This document shows, one piece after another, positions 9,625 through 17,998 of a DNA stretch of 64,000 nt. Both the position numbers and the translations under genes were made by a program. This stretch comes from Nocardioides luti (lineage in GTDB: Bacteria; Actinomycetota; Actinomycetes; Propionibacteriales; Nocardioidaceae), in NCBI RefSeq assembly GCF_014212315.1, contig NZ_JACKXE010000001.1:124001-188000 (forward strand). The letters are read 5' to 3'. The notes beneath the pieces were generated by a model, which worked only from the letters and a program-made list of their open reading frames with translations, was not told where the DNA came from and did no database searches. Every line of letters begins with the position of its first letter. Positions within the stretch are counted from its first letter, which is position 1.

Positions 9625-10374
9625 ATGAGCAGGGCGTACGACGAGGACCCGGTCGACCCGCACTTCGGCGTGCCCCGCCTCGCCGCGGTGTACGACGCCC
9701 TCGACCCGGACCGCTCCGACCTGGACGCCTACGTGGCGCTGGTGGACGGGCTCGGCGCCACGTCGGTGCTCGACGTCGGCTGCGGGACCGGTGTCCTGGC
9801 CTGCCTGCTCGCCGGTCGGGGTCTCGACGTGACCGGGGTCGACCCCGCCGGGGCATCGCTGGACGTCGCGCGCGCCCGCCCCGGCGCCGAGCGGGTCACC
9901 TGGTGCCACGGGGACGCCACCGCGCTGCCGCCGCTGCAGGTCGACGTCGCCGTGATGACGGCGAACGTCGCCCAGGTCTTCCTCACCGACGAGGCCTGGG
10001 CCACGACGCTCGCGGCGGTGCACGCCGCGCTGCGACCCGGCGGGCACGTGGTGCTCGAGACCCGGGTGCCGGAGGCCGAGGCGTGGCGGGGCTGGACCCC
10101 GGAGCGGACGCACCGCCGGGTCGAGGTCGCGGGCGTCGGTGCGGTCGTCACGCGGACCGAGGTGACCGACGTGGCCCTCCCCCTGGTCTCCTTCGCGCAC
10201 ACGATCCACTTCGAGGCCGACGGGGCGACGTACCACTCCCCCTCCACGCTGCGCTTCCGCACGGCCACCGAGATCGGCGACAGCCTGGTCGCCGCCGGCT
10301 TCGAGCCGCCGGAGCTCCGGGAGGCGCCCGACCGGCCGGGGCTCGAGATCGTGGCGCTCGCGCGACGGCGTTAG
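9625..10374 (+). CDS. Class I SAM-dependent methyltransferase
   Basis: 249 residues from the ATG at 9625 (MSRAYDEDPVDPHFGVPRLA). Motif I is SVLDVGCGTGVLACLLAGRGLDV (about residues 47-69), then VTGVDPAGASLDVAR, WCHGDATALPPL and LRPGGHVVLETRVPE. It is divergent from the AraC gene with about 56 nt between starts. This is the fifth independent methyltransferase within 9 kb. A perfect hairpin 53 nt after the stop probably terminates it. Substrate unknown. Confidence 0.88.
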   Translation: MSRAYDEDPVDPHFGVPRLAAVYDALDPDRSDLDAYVALVDGLGATSVLDVGCGTGVLACLLAGRGLDVTGVDPAGASLDVARARPGAERVTWCHGDATALPPLQVDVAVMTANVAQVFLTDEAWATTLAAVHAALRPGGHVVLETRVPEAEAWRGWTPERTHRRVEVAGVGAVVTRTEVTDVALPLVSFAHTIHFEADGATYHSPSTLRFRTATEIGDSLVAAGFEPPELREAPDRPGLEIVALARRR

Positions 10375-10426
10375 CAGGGCATTCGCGGCCTGTCGGACAG
10401 TGCCCGTGGCGTGTCGTGACCATGGC

Positions 10427-10448
10427 GCATGGCCCGTTCGGGCCATGC
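10427..10448 (+). terminator. Perfect 10-bp stem hairpin after methyltransferase
   Basis: GCATGGCCCG, TT, CGGGCCATGC forms a perfect inverted repeat 53 nt downstream of the methyltransferase stop. There is no U-tract, as is common for actinobacterial terminators; a protein-binding site is an alternative. Confidence 0.5.
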
Positions 10449-10573
10449 CACCCCGGTCATTCCTCCAGACCTCGTCAAGGAGTCCTCAAGTTCCGGACAT
10501 CGGTGTCCGGATCGGGGCATGGTGGTCCACAGAGCGTTGTGGGGACGCTCACCACCCCCGAGGAGAACCTGTC

Positions 10574-10735
10574 ATGTGGGACACCGTCCAGAGCACCAGC
10601 CACCACCTGTCGCACGACCTGCCGTGCGGCCGCTGCGGGCACGCGATGCACACGTTCCTGGCCTGCTCCGACGCCTGCGCCTGCCAGCCGGCCGAGATGC
10701 CCGGCGCGCGCGGCCTGCACCCCGTCCCGGCCTGA
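10574..10735 (+). CDS. Small Cys/His-rich conserved protein
   Basis: 53 residues starting MWDTVQSTSHHLSHDLPCGRCGHAMHTFLACSDACACQP (read in parts). It has CGRC and CSDACAC clusters plus several His, which looks like a small metal-binding site. AGGAGAACC (about 10560-10568) is a clear ribosome binding site before the ATG at 10574; the longer upstream reading frame is not used. I recall similar short proteins in related actinobacteria, but no function is known. It converges on the PhoD gene with a 25-nt gap. Confidence 0.65.
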   Translation: MWDTVQSTSHHLSHDLPCGRCGHAMHTFLACSDACACQPAEMPGARGLHPVPA

Positions 10736-10760
10736 CCTCTCCGGGCTGCCAGACCGACGC

Positions 10761-12443
10761 TCAGCCCAGTCCACTGACCGTCGCGACGCGACGCAGCAGC
10801 GGCAGGTCCTGACGGTCCACGATCTCGCCGGCGTTCCACCACATCGCGAGCCCGCTCGGCCGGAGCTCCAGGATCGCCAGGTTGTTGTCGTACCACGGCC
10901 CCTGGCTCAGCCGCCACGCCAGCGGCGAGCCCGCCACGTGCGCGGCCCGCGAGAGCATCCGGACCACCCGCCCCACGGGTCGCCGGGCCGCCGTCTGCGT
11001 CAGGGTCTCCATGAAGGCCGGCAGCGGGTTGCGGATCGGTGAGCACACCGCCTGCAGGATCGCGGTCGACACCCGGGCGCCGCCCTTCGCCGGCCACGCC
11101 TCGGCGACGTAGCTGTGGTGCACGTCGCCGGACAGGAACGTGATCGTCCGCGGCGGTCGGCCGCGCTCCCCCGACGCCACCTCGAGCACGATCCGCGCGA
11201 CGTCCTGGAAGCCCTGCTGGAAGGCCGCCCAGTGCTCCATGTCGGTGGCCTGGCGCAGCTTCTCGCCGACCACCCCGACGGCCCGGCCCCAGGCGCCCTC
11301 GCTGACCGCCTCGTTGAAGGCCTCCGCGTGGTGCAGGCCCGGGGCCAGCAGGAACGGCAGCGAGGTGCCGATCAGCACGTGGTCGAAGTCGCCCTGCAGC
11401 TGGTCGTCGAACCACGCCATCTCGTCCTCGTCGAGGATCGAGCGGCTGTCGGGATCGAGCACCCGCGCCGCCCGGGAGTCGACGACGACGAGCCGCGCCT
11501 GCGTGTCGAAGTCGCGGGCGAAGCTCCAGCGGTAGGTCTCCGGGTGCTGGTCGGCCCGGTCGGCGAGGGCGTCCAGCTCGGCGGTGACGTCGAGCTCGTC
11601 CGGCCCCTCGTGGCCCACGATGCGCTGCCACAGCGGGTCGGCGGCGCGGTCGTCGGGTCCGAGGTTGCCGAGGTGCTGGTAGACCCAGTACGACGCCAGC
11701 CCGCCGACGATCCGGTCGTGCCACCAGCGGGTGGCCTCCATCTCCTGCTTCCAGGTCCAGCTGGTGTTCCAGTCGTCGCGGATGTCGTGGTCGTCGAAGA
11801 TCATCGCGCTGGGCAGCGTCGAGAGCAGCCAGCGGTTGGCCGGGTCGCTCCAGGCGAGCGCGTAGAGGTGGGCGTACTCCTCGAAGTCCTTGAGCTCCTC
11901 GCCGGGCGGCTCGTCGAGCGAGCGGCGCGAGGAGATGAACTCCTGCATGGCCTCGCTGGTCTCGTCGGCGTAGACCTGGTCGCCCAGGAACAGCACCAGG
12001 TCCGGCCAGCGCTCGTCCTCGTCGAGCAGCTGTGGCGTCACGCCCGCCATGTGCAGGGCGTAGGACCGCAGCGCGTCGACGCCGAAGTCCGCATTGCCCC
12101 GCTCGTCGTGCGGCACGCTGACACGGCAGGACCCGAAGGCCATCCGCAGCGGCTTGCCCGGCTCCAGCGTGGCGATGACCGACGGTGGCAGGTCGCTGTC
12201 GCGGGGCGGCCAGACGGCCGTGCCGTCGATCTCCACGGCGTACGGCAGCCTGCTGCCCTGCGGCAGCCGGGTGAGCTCCACCAGTGCGTAGTGGTGGTCG
12301 TGCGCGGCGAAGGTCCGGGCCGCGGCCCGGTGGTCGCCGGCGGTGACGGTGACCGTGGCGGCCGCCGCGGTCTCGACCCAGACGGTCGCGGACGTGGCGT
12401 CGACAAAGCGGACGAGGGGTCCGAGGACGAGGGGCGTGCTCAG
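10761..12443 (-). CDS. PhoD-like alkaline phosphatase/metallophosphatase family protein
   Basis: A 560-residue PhoD-family phosphoesterase if started at CTG 12441-12443. Metal-site motifs are visible: GSCR, FLGDQVYADE, FDDHDIRDDWN and FLSGDVHHSY. The family's N-terminal beta domain (PLVLGPLVRFVDATSATVWVE, then HYALVELTRLPQGS) lies upstream of the first ATG/GTG/TTG, which is the GTG at 12281, and is in frame back to 12443. GGGAGG sits 5 nt before the CTG, so CTG is the likely start. No signal peptide is evident. The gene follows the alcohol dehydrogenase by 37 nt and is probably co-transcribed. Predicted to hydrolyse phosphate mono- or diesters. Confidence 0.85.
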   Translation of the reverse strand: MSTPLVLGPLVRFVDATSATVWVETAAAATVTVTAGDHRAAARTFAAHDHHYALVELTRLPQGSRLPYAVEIDGTAVWPPRDSDLPPSVIATLEPGKPLRMAFGSCRVSVPHDERGNADFGVDALRSYALHMAGVTPQLLDEDERWPDLVLFLGDQVYADETSEAMQEFISSRRSLDEPPGEELKDFEEYAHLYALAWSDPANRWLLSTLPSAMIFDDHDIRDDWNTSWTWKQEMEATRWWHDRIVGGLASYWVYQHLGNLGPDDRAADPLWQRIVGHEGPDELDVTAELDALADRADQHPETYRWSFARDFDTQARLVVVDSRAARVLDPDSRSILDEDEMAWFDDQLQGDFDHVLIGTSLPFLLAPGLHHAEAFNEAVSEGAWGRAVGVVGEKLRQATDMEHWAAFQQGFQDVARIVLEVASGERGRPPRTITFLSGDVHHSYVAEAWPAKGGARVSTAILQAVCSPIRNPLPAFMETLTQTAARRPVGRVVRMLSRAAHVAGSPLAWRLSQGPWYDNNLAILELRPSGLAMWWNAGEIVDRQDLPLLRRVATVSGLG

Positions 12444-12480
12444 GGTGTCCTCCCGGGGTCGGGACCGAGGCGGGCCGCGG

Positions 12481-13497
12481 TCAGGGCTGGATCAGGACCT
12501 TGATGGCCTCGCGCTGGTCCATCCGACGATAGGCCTCGGCCACCTCGTCGAGCGGCAGCGTGGCGTCGAAGACCAGTCCGGGGTCGATGGTGCCGTCGAG
12601 CACGAGCTGCAGGAGCTCGGGGAGGTACTTCCGCACGGGCGCCATGCCTCCCGCCAGGCCGATGTTCTTCTGGAACATCCGGCGCACCGGGAGCTCGACG
12701 CCGTGGGGCACGCCCACGAAGCCGACCGTGGAGCCGGGCCGCGCGATCGCGAACGCCGTGTCGATGGCCTGGCCGGTGCCGACGCACTCGAGGACGGAGT
12801 CGGCCCCCACTCCCCCGGTGATCTCCATGATCGCGGCGGTGCCCTCGTCGCCGCGCTCGGCCACGACGTGCGTCGCGCCGAACTGGCGGGCGATGGCCTG
12901 GCGGGGCTCGTGCCGCGACATCGCGACGACCTTCTCGGCCCCCATGACGTGGGCGGCGAGCACGCCGCAGAGACCGACGGCGCCGTCGCCGACGACGACC
13001 GCGGTGCCGCCCTTGCGGACGCCCGCGGCCACCGCGGCGTGCCAGCCGGTGGCCATCACGTCGGACAGCGTGAGCAGCGACGGGATGAGCGAGGCGTCGG
13101 GCTGTCCGTCGGTCTTGACGAGGCTGCCCTCGGCCTGCGTGACCAGGGCGTACTCCGCCTGGCCGCTCACGGTGAAGCCGAGGTTCTCGCAGCCGGCGTG
13201 CGCACCGGCGGCGCAGTGCGGGCAGGTGTTGTCGCAGTGGTCGAACGGCACGATGACGAAGTCGCCCGGGCGGAAGGAGGTGACGGCCGAGCCGACCTCC
13301 TCGACCACGCCGACGCACTCGTGGCCGATCGTGTTGCCGGGGGTGATGTCGTTCTCGCCGCGGTAGCCCCACAGGTCGCTGCCGCAGACGCAGCCGGCGG
13401 TCACCTTGATGACGGCGTCGGTGGGGGCGGTGATGGTCGGGTCGGGGACCTCGCTGACCCGGATGTCACCGGGTGCGTGGATGGTGGTTGCGCGCAT
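12481..13497 (-). CDS. Zinc-dependent alcohol dehydrogenase (MDR family)
   Basis: 338 residues of the medium-chain dehydrogenase/reductase family. The catalytic zinc site is formed by CGSDLWGY (Cys near residue 37) and GHECVGVVEEVG; the structural zinc lobe is CDNTCPHCAAGAHAGCENLG (about residues 88-107, four Cys). The NAD(P) site is VVVGDGAVGLCGVLAAHVMGA. It would oxidise or reduce an alcohol/aldehyde; the substrate is unknown. It is divergent from the XRE-MurA gene, sharing a 103-bp intergenic region. Confidence 0.88.
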   Translation of the reverse strand: MRATTIHAPGDIRVSEVPDPTITAPTDAVIKVTAGCVCGSDLWGYRGENDITPGNTIGHECVGVVEEVGSAVTSFRPGDFVIVPFDHCDNTCPHCAAGAHAGCENLGFTVSGQAEYALVTQAEGSLVKTDGQPDASLIPSLLTLSDVMATGWHAAVAAGVRKGGTAVVVGDGAVGLCGVLAAHVMGAEKVVAMSRHEPRQAIARQFGATHVVAERGDEGTAAIMEITGGVGADSVLECVGTGQAIDTAFAIARPGSTVGFVGVPHGVELPVRRMFQKNIGLAGGMAPVRKYLPELLQLVLDGTIDPGLVFDATLPLDEVAEAYRRMDQREAIKVLIQP

Positions 13498-13566
13498 GCT
13501 GGCATCCTTGCACCCGCCTCCTCGCCGCCGGTCTGCACCACGGGCACGCCGAGGTCACGCGGGTTG

Positions 13567-13594
13567 TTGCGTTATCTCATATCTGAGATACCTT
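13567..13594 (+). promoter_or_regulatory. xre-murA promoter with operator in the spacer
   Basis: A perfect inverted repeat TATCTCA (13573-13579), TATC, TGAGATA (13584-13590) lies between a candidate -35 TTGCGT (13567-13572) and -10 TACCTT (13589-13594). The -10 is 6 nt before the ATG at 13601, so the message would be leaderless. A repressor bound here would block RNA polymerase; the XRE domain encoded by the gene itself is the obvious candidate (inference). Confidence 0.6.
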
Positions 13595-13600
13595 GATTTC

Positions 13601-15127
13601 ATGACCGAGGGATACAAGGGCCGGATCGGGAACCTGATCCGCGACGCCCGCAAGCACCGTGGCCTCACGCAGCACCAGCTCGCCGACCTGCTGGCCACCA
13701 GCCAGAGCGCGATCAACCGGATCGAGAAGGGCCACCAGAACCTCTCGCTCGAGATGCTGGCCCGCATCGGCGCCGCACTCGACTCCGAGATCGTCGCGCT
13801 GGGCGCCGGCCCCACCCACCTGCGCGTCACCGGGCCGACCAGGCTCGCCGGCACCATCGACGTGAAGACGTCGAAGAACGCCGGGGTCGCGCTGCTCTGC
13901 GCCTCGCTGCTGAACCAGGGCCGGACGACCCTGCGCAAGGTCGCCCGCATCGAGGAGGTCAACCGGCTGCTCGAGGTGCTCGGCAGCATGGGCGTGCAGA
14001 CCAAGTGGCTCAACGCCGACAACGACCTCGAGATCATCCCGCCGAAGCACCTTGACCTCGGCCGGATCGACGAGGCCGCGGCCCGGCGTACCCGCTCGGT
14101 GATCATGTTCCTCGGCCCCCTGCTGCACCGCCAGGACGCGTTCGACCTGCCGTACGCCGGCGGCTGCAACCTCGGTGAGCGCACCGTCGAGCCGCACATG
14201 GCCGCCCTGCGGCCCTTCGGCCTGGAAGTCAAGGCGACCGACGGGATGTACCACGCCAGCGTCGACCGCGCCGTCGAGCCGGTCCGCCCGATCGTGCTCA
14301 CCGAGCGCGGCGACACCGTCACCGAGAACGCCGTGATGGCCGCCGCCCTGCACCCCGGCACCACGATCATCCGCAACGCGTCGTCGAACTACATGGTCCA
14401 GGACCTCTGCTTCTACCTGCAGAAGCTGGGCGTGACCGTCGAGGGCATCGGCTCCACCACGCTGACCGTCACCGGCCTCGAGACCATCGACGTCGACGTC
14501 GACTACGCCCCCAGCGAGGACCCGATCGAGGCGATGTCGCTGCTGGCCGCCGCGATCGTCACCGACTCCTCGATCACGATCCGCCGGGTGCCGATCGAGT
14601 TCCTCGAGATCGAGCTCGCGCTCCTCGAGGAGATGGGCTTCCAGTACGACCGCACCGAGGAGTACGCCGCCCTCAACGGCAACACCCGCCTCGTCGACAT
14701 CACCACCAGGTCCTCGGTGCTGCGGGCGCCGCTGGACAAGATCCACCCGATGCCGTTCCCGGGCCTCAACATCGACAACCTGCCGTTCTTCGCCGTCATC
14801 GCGGCCGTCGCGGAGGGCCAGACCCTCCTGCACGACTGGGTCTACGAGAACCGCGCGATCTACCTCACCGACCTCAACAAGCTCGGTGGCCAGGTCAAGC
14901 TGCTCGACCCGCACCGCGTGATGATCGAGGGGCCCACGCACTGGACCGGCACCGAGATCGTCTGCCCGCCCGCCCTGCGCCCCGCCGTCGTGATCCTGCT
15001 GGCGATGCTCGCCTCCAAGGGCACGTCGGTGCTGCGCTCGACGTACGTCATCCACCGGGGCTACGAGGACCTCGCCGAGCGGCTGAACCTCCTCGGCGCC
15101 AACATCGAGCCCTTCCGCGACATCTGA
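13601..15127 (+). CDS. XRE-type HTH fused to a MurA-like (EPSP-synthase fold) transferase
   Basis: 508 residues. Residues 5-60 are a Cro/C1-type HTH (RKHRGLTQHQLADLLATSQS, AINRIEKGHQNLS). Residues 70-505 match UDP-GlcNAc 1-carboxyvinyltransferase: TSKNAGVALL (Lys92/Asn93, matching MurA K22/N23), AGGCNLGERTVEPH (Cys189 at the position of catalytic C115), and NIDNLPFF near the catalytic Asp. The active site therefore looks intact. It could be a second MurA for peptidoglycan precursor synthesis that controls its own gene, or a regulator sensing UDP-GlcNAc/PEP. A palindromic operator lies in its promoter. Confidence 0.88.
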   Translation: MTEGYKGRIGNLIRDARKHRGLTQHQLADLLATSQSAINRIEKGHQNLSLEMLARIGAALDSEIVALGAGPTHLRVTGPTRLAGTIDVKTSKNAGVALLCASLLNQGRTTLRKVARIEEVNRLLEVLGSMGVQTKWLNADNDLEIIPPKHLDLGRIDEAAARRTRSVIMFLGPLLHRQDAFDLPYAGGCNLGERTVEPHMAALRPFGLEVKATDGMYHASVDRAVEPVRPIVLTERGDTVTENAVMAAALHPGTTIIRNASSNYMVQDLCFYLQKLGVTVEGIGSTTLTVTGLETIDVDVDYAPSEDPIEAMSLLAAAIVTDSSITIRRVPIEFLEIELALLEEMGFQYDRTEEYAALNGNTRLVDITTRSSVLRAPLDKIHPMPFPGLNIDNLPFFAVIAAVAEGQTLLHDWVYENRAIYLTDLNKLGGQVKLLDPHRVMIEGPTHWTGTEIVCPPALRPAVVILLAMLASKGTSVLRSTYVIHRGYEDLAERLNLLGANIEPFRDI

Positions 15128-15130
15128 GGT

Positions 15131-15160
15131 CCCCCGGCCCGAGCCTGCGAGGGCGGGGGG
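15131..15160 (+). terminator. GC-rich hairpin after xre-murA
   Basis: CCCCCGGCCC (15131-15140) pairs with GGGCGGGGGG (15151-15160) apart from one central mismatch, around a 10-nt loop. It begins 4 nt after the stop codon of the XRE-MurA gene and is a likely terminator. Confidence 0.55.
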
Positions 15161-15165
15161 AGCCA

Positions 15166-15372
15166 GGTCGAGTAGCCGCGCGAGCGAGGAACGAGCTCGC
15201 GACCGGCGTATCGAGACCCGGTGACCGCAGCGGGTCGGATCGGCGAGGGTCTGGGTCTCGATACGGTCGCTGCGCGACCTACTCGACCAACGAGAGGGCG
15301 CGACCTACTCGACCGACGAGAGGGAGCGCGGGGTCTCGATACGGTCGCTGCGCGACCTACTCGACCAACGAG
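15166..15372. repeat. Cluster of GTCTCGATACG...CTACTCGACC interspersed repeats
   Basis: One copy in reverse orientation (15166-15219), two full forward copies (15253-15294 and 15331-15372) and a partial forward copy (about 15298-15319). Each forward unit reads GGGTCTCGATACG, then GTCGCTGCGCGACCT, then ACTCGACC. The ends and the core are inverted repeats, so each unit can fold. It lies between two convergent genes and fills the gap 15128-15381. A related family occurs at 61302-61449. Confidence 0.85.
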
Positions 15373-15381
15373 CGGCCCGCG

Positions 15382-15645
15382 TCAGCGGAAGAGGGTCTCG
15401 ATCCAGGCGCGGGCGGGGGTCTTGCCGGCCGGCGGGGCCTCCATGTCGGCGGTGATGCGCGGCATGGGCGTGGTGTGCTGGCCCGCGTGGCGGTGCCAGT
15501 CGGTCTCGGCCTCGATGAGGGAGCCGAGGTCGGCACGGGAGAGGAACACGCCGTGCCCGTCGGGGCACTGGGCGACCTCCGCGTCGCCGCCGAGGGCACG
15601 CGCGGCCATCTCGGATCCGCAGCGGGGACAGGTCAAGGACTCCAT
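15382..15645 (-). CDS. TFIIB-type zinc-ribbon protein
   Basis: 87 residues, MESLTCPRCGSEMAARALGG, with a zinc ribbon CPRC...CPDGHG near residues 6-30 (the second pair is Cys/His), then LSRADLGSLIEAETDWH. This is the zf-TFIIB family of small bacterial proteins, typically 80-100 residues. Function unknown; nucleic-acid or protein binding is likely. The ATG at 15645 is the only sensible start; longer antisense reading through the GDPD gene is rejected. Divergent from GDPD. Confidence 0.85.
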   Translation of the reverse strand: MESLTCPRCGSEMAARALGGDAEVAQCPDGHGVFLSRADLGSLIEAETDWHRHAGQHTTPMPRITADMEAPPAGKTPARAWIETLFR

Positions 15646-15750
15646 CCCGCGACGGTACCGCTCTCCCCCGGTGACCGGGCGGTACGCGCGCCGGTCCGTG
15701 GCGGCGCGAAATGCGGGCTCGCGGACCGGGCGGCGGTGAATACTGCTCGG

Positions 15751-16590
15751 GTGACCCCGCCCCGCACCGGACGTGCCTACCTGGACGACGTCGGGTCGGT
15801 CGACGGAGGCGGCTCCACCGGGGTGCTGGCGTTCGCGCACCGCGGCGGTGCCTACCACCCCGGGCTCGAGGGTCTCGAGAACACGATGGCGGCCTTCCGG
15901 CACGCGGCGGGGCTCGGCTACGGCTACCTCGAGACCGACGTGCACGTCACCAGCGACGGCGTCCTGCTGGCCTTCCACGACCGGGTCCTGGACCGCGTCA
16001 CCGACCGCCGCGGCGAGATCGGCTCCCTGACGCACGCCGAGGTCGAGGAGGCGCTGGTCGGGGGCCGCGAGCGGGTCCCGACGCTGGCCTCGCTCGTCGA
16101 GGCGTTCCCGACCGCGCGCTTCAACATCGACCTCAAGTCCGAGCGCGCGGTGGCCGCGCTGGCCGCCTTCGTCGAGGAGTACGCCGTCCACGACCGCGTC
16201 CTCGTCGGGTCGTTCTCCCCGCGGCGGCTCAACGCCTTCCGCCGGCTCACCGCGGGGCGGGTGGCGACGTCCGCCCACCCGGGCGAGATCGCGGCCTTCC
16301 GGCTGCTGCCGAGCGGCCGGCTGGCCGACCGCGTGACCCGGGGCCGGGTCGCCGCCCTGCAGGTGCCGCACCGGCGCCACGGGTTCACGATCACGACGCC
16401 CGGGCTGGTCCGCCGCGCGCACGCGGCCGGCAAGCACGTGCACGTCTGGACGATCGACGACCCGGCCGAGATGCGGCTGCTGCTCGACCGCGGCGTCGAC
16501 GGCCTGATGACCGACCGCACCGACCTGCTCAGGGCCGTGCTCACCGAGCGTGGCCAGTGGATCCAGCACGACGGAGGGACCAGCCGATGA
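15751..16590 (+). CDS. Glycerophosphodiester phosphodiesterase
   Basis: 279 residues from GTG 15751. GDPD signature: AFAHRGGAYHPGLEGLENTMAAF (catalytic His-Arg near residues 27-28, Glu of EN), ETDVHVTSDGVLLAFHD (metal ligands Glu/Asp and second His), and C-terminal VHVWTIDDPAEMRLLLDRGVDGLMTD. It hydrolyses glycerophosphodiesters to glycerol 3-phosphate and an alcohol in phospholipid turnover. No signal peptide is present, so it is probably cytoplasmic. Its stop overlaps the start of the MFS gene (ATGA at 16587-16590), suggesting that the transporter handles a related compound. Confidence 0.92.
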   Translation: MTPPRTGRAYLDDVGSVDGGGSTGVLAFAHRGGAYHPGLEGLENTMAAFRHAAGLGYGYLETDVHVTSDGVLLAFHDRVLDRVTDRRGEIGSLTHAEVEEALVGGRERVPTLASLVEAFPTARFNIDLKSERAVAALAAFVEEYAVHDRVLVGSFSPRRLNAFRRLTAGRVATSAHPGEIAAFRLLPSGRLADRVTRGRVAALQVPHRRHGFTITTPGLVRRAHAAGKHVHVWTIDDPAEMRLLLDRGVDGLMTDRTDLLRAVLTERGQWIQHDGGTSR

Positions 16591-17963
16591 CGTCACCCGG
16601 AGGCATCGCCGACCTGGGGCCGCTCAACCGGGCGCGCGAGCAGAAGGCGTGGTACTGGTACGACTGGGCCAACTCGGCGTTCTTCACGACCACGCTGACG
16701 GTGCTGTTCGCGCCGTACATGATCGAGGTCGCGGGCAAGGCCGCCGGCTGCGCGGACCCCGACGAGACCTGCGCGCGGACCGTCAGCCTGCTGGGGCTGC
16801 ACCTGGCCGCGGGCTCGCTGCCGTTCTACCTGACCAGCTTCGCGACGATCCTCAGCGCGTTCGTGCTGCCGGTCGTGGGCGCGATGGTCGACCGGTCGCC
16901 CCACAAGAAGCGGCACATGGCCGGCTTCGCCTGGTCCGGCGCCGCGGTGGCCTCGCTGATGTTCTTCATGCAGGGCGAGAGCTGGCAGATCGGGGCCGTC
17001 TCCGTCGTCGTCAGCAGCATCCTGGCGGGCTGCTCGCTGGTCAGCTACTCCGCGATCCTGGTCGACATCTCCACCGAGGACGAGCGCGACCGCGTCTCGT
17101 CGAAGGGCTGGGCGTTCGGCTACCTCGGCGGAGGCACCCTGCTGCTGGTGAACCTCGGCATCGTCCTCGGCCACGACGCGATCGGCCTGGACAAGGGCAT
17201 GGCGGTGCGGATCTCGCTGCTGTCGGCCGCCGTGTGGTGGGCGGCGTTCACGATCATCCCGTTCGTGCGGCTGCGCGACCACGCCCCGGTCAACGTCGTC
17301 CCGGAGTCGGGATCGCTCTTCCAGCGCAGCTTCGGCCAGCTGTTCACGACGCTGCGCGAGCTGCGCGGCTACCCCATGACGCTGACCTTCCTGCTGGCCT
17401 ACCTCTTCTACAACGACGGCATCCAGACCGTGATCTACGCCGCCTCGACCTACGGCTCCAAGCAGCTCGACTTCGGCCAGTCGGTGCTCATCGCGACGAT
17501 CCTGCTGATCCAGTTCGTGGCGTTCGGCGGGGCGCTGTACTTCGGCCGGCTCGCCGAGCGGTACGGCGCCTACCGCTCGATCGTCTGGGGCACCTACGCC
17601 TGGATGGTCATCGTGGTGGTGGCGATGTTCCTGCCCGCCCGCAACATCGCGCTGTTCCTCCTCGTGGGCGTCGCCATCGGCATCGTGCTGGGCGGCACCC
17701 AGGCGCTCTCGCGCTCGTTCTTCAGCCTGCTGATCCCCCGCGGCCGCGAAGGCGAGTACTTCGCGCTCTACAACGCCGCCGAGCGGGGCACCTCGTGGTT
17801 CGGGACGCTCCTGTTCGGCGTGGTCTTCCAGCTCACGGGCTCCTACCGCCCGGCGATCTTCGCGCTGATCGTGTTCTTCGTCATCGGCGCCGTGCTCCTC
17901 GCGCGGCTGGACCCGGAGCGGGGCATCCGGGAGGCCGGCAACGCCGTCCCGCGCGCGGTGTGA
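16587..17963 (+). CDS. MFS transporter, UMF1/Atg22-like
   Basis: 458 residues with about 12 membrane segments. The N-terminus REQKAWYWYDWANSAFFTTT is the hallmark of the UMF1/Atg22-like MFS group, whose WYxYDWAxSA motif is conserved. Motif A-like GAMVDRSPHKKRHM follows the third segment, and LGGTQALSRSFFSLLIPRG is the late signature. Its start overlaps the GDPD stop, so the two are co-translated. Likely an uptake or efflux carrier for a small metabolite; amino acid or glycerophosphodiester-related substrates are guesses. Confidence 0.9.
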   Translation: MTSPGGIADLGPLNRAREQKAWYWYDWANSAFFTTTLTVLFAPYMIEVAGKAAGCADPDETCARTVSLLGLHLAAGSLPFYLTSFATILSAFVLPVVGAMVDRSPHKKRHMAGFAWSGAAVASLMFFMQGESWQIGAVSVVVSSILAGCSLVSYSAILVDISTEDERDRVSSKGWAFGYLGGGTLLLVNLGIVLGHDAIGLDKGMAVRISLLSAAVWWAAFTIIPFVRLRDHAPVNVVPESGSLFQRSFGQLFTTLRELRGYPMTLTFLLAYLFYNDGIQTVIYAASTYGSKQLDFGQSVLIATILLIQFVAFGGALYFGRLAERYGAYRSIVWGTYAWMVIVVVAMFLPARNIALFLLVGVAIGIVLGGTQALSRSFFSLLIPRGREGEYFALYNAAERGTSWFGTLLFGVVFQLTGSYRPAIFALIVFFVIGAVLLARLDPERGIREAGNAVPRAV

Positions 17964-17964
17964 C

Positions 17965-17987
17965 CCCGGCCGGAGCCTGCGGCCGGG
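17965..17987 (+). terminator. Hairpin terminator after the MFS gene
   Basis: CCCGGCCG (17965-17972), 7-nt loop, CGGCCGGG (17980-17987); perfect 8-bp stem 2 nt after the stop. No U-tract. Confidence 0.6.
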
Positions 17988-17998
17988 CGTGAATTCCC

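Noticed and set aside
15166..15372. Attachment site or integron-like element
   Set aside because: No integrase or recombinase nearby and the repeat recurs at 61 kb in a related form; better explained as an interspersed repeat.
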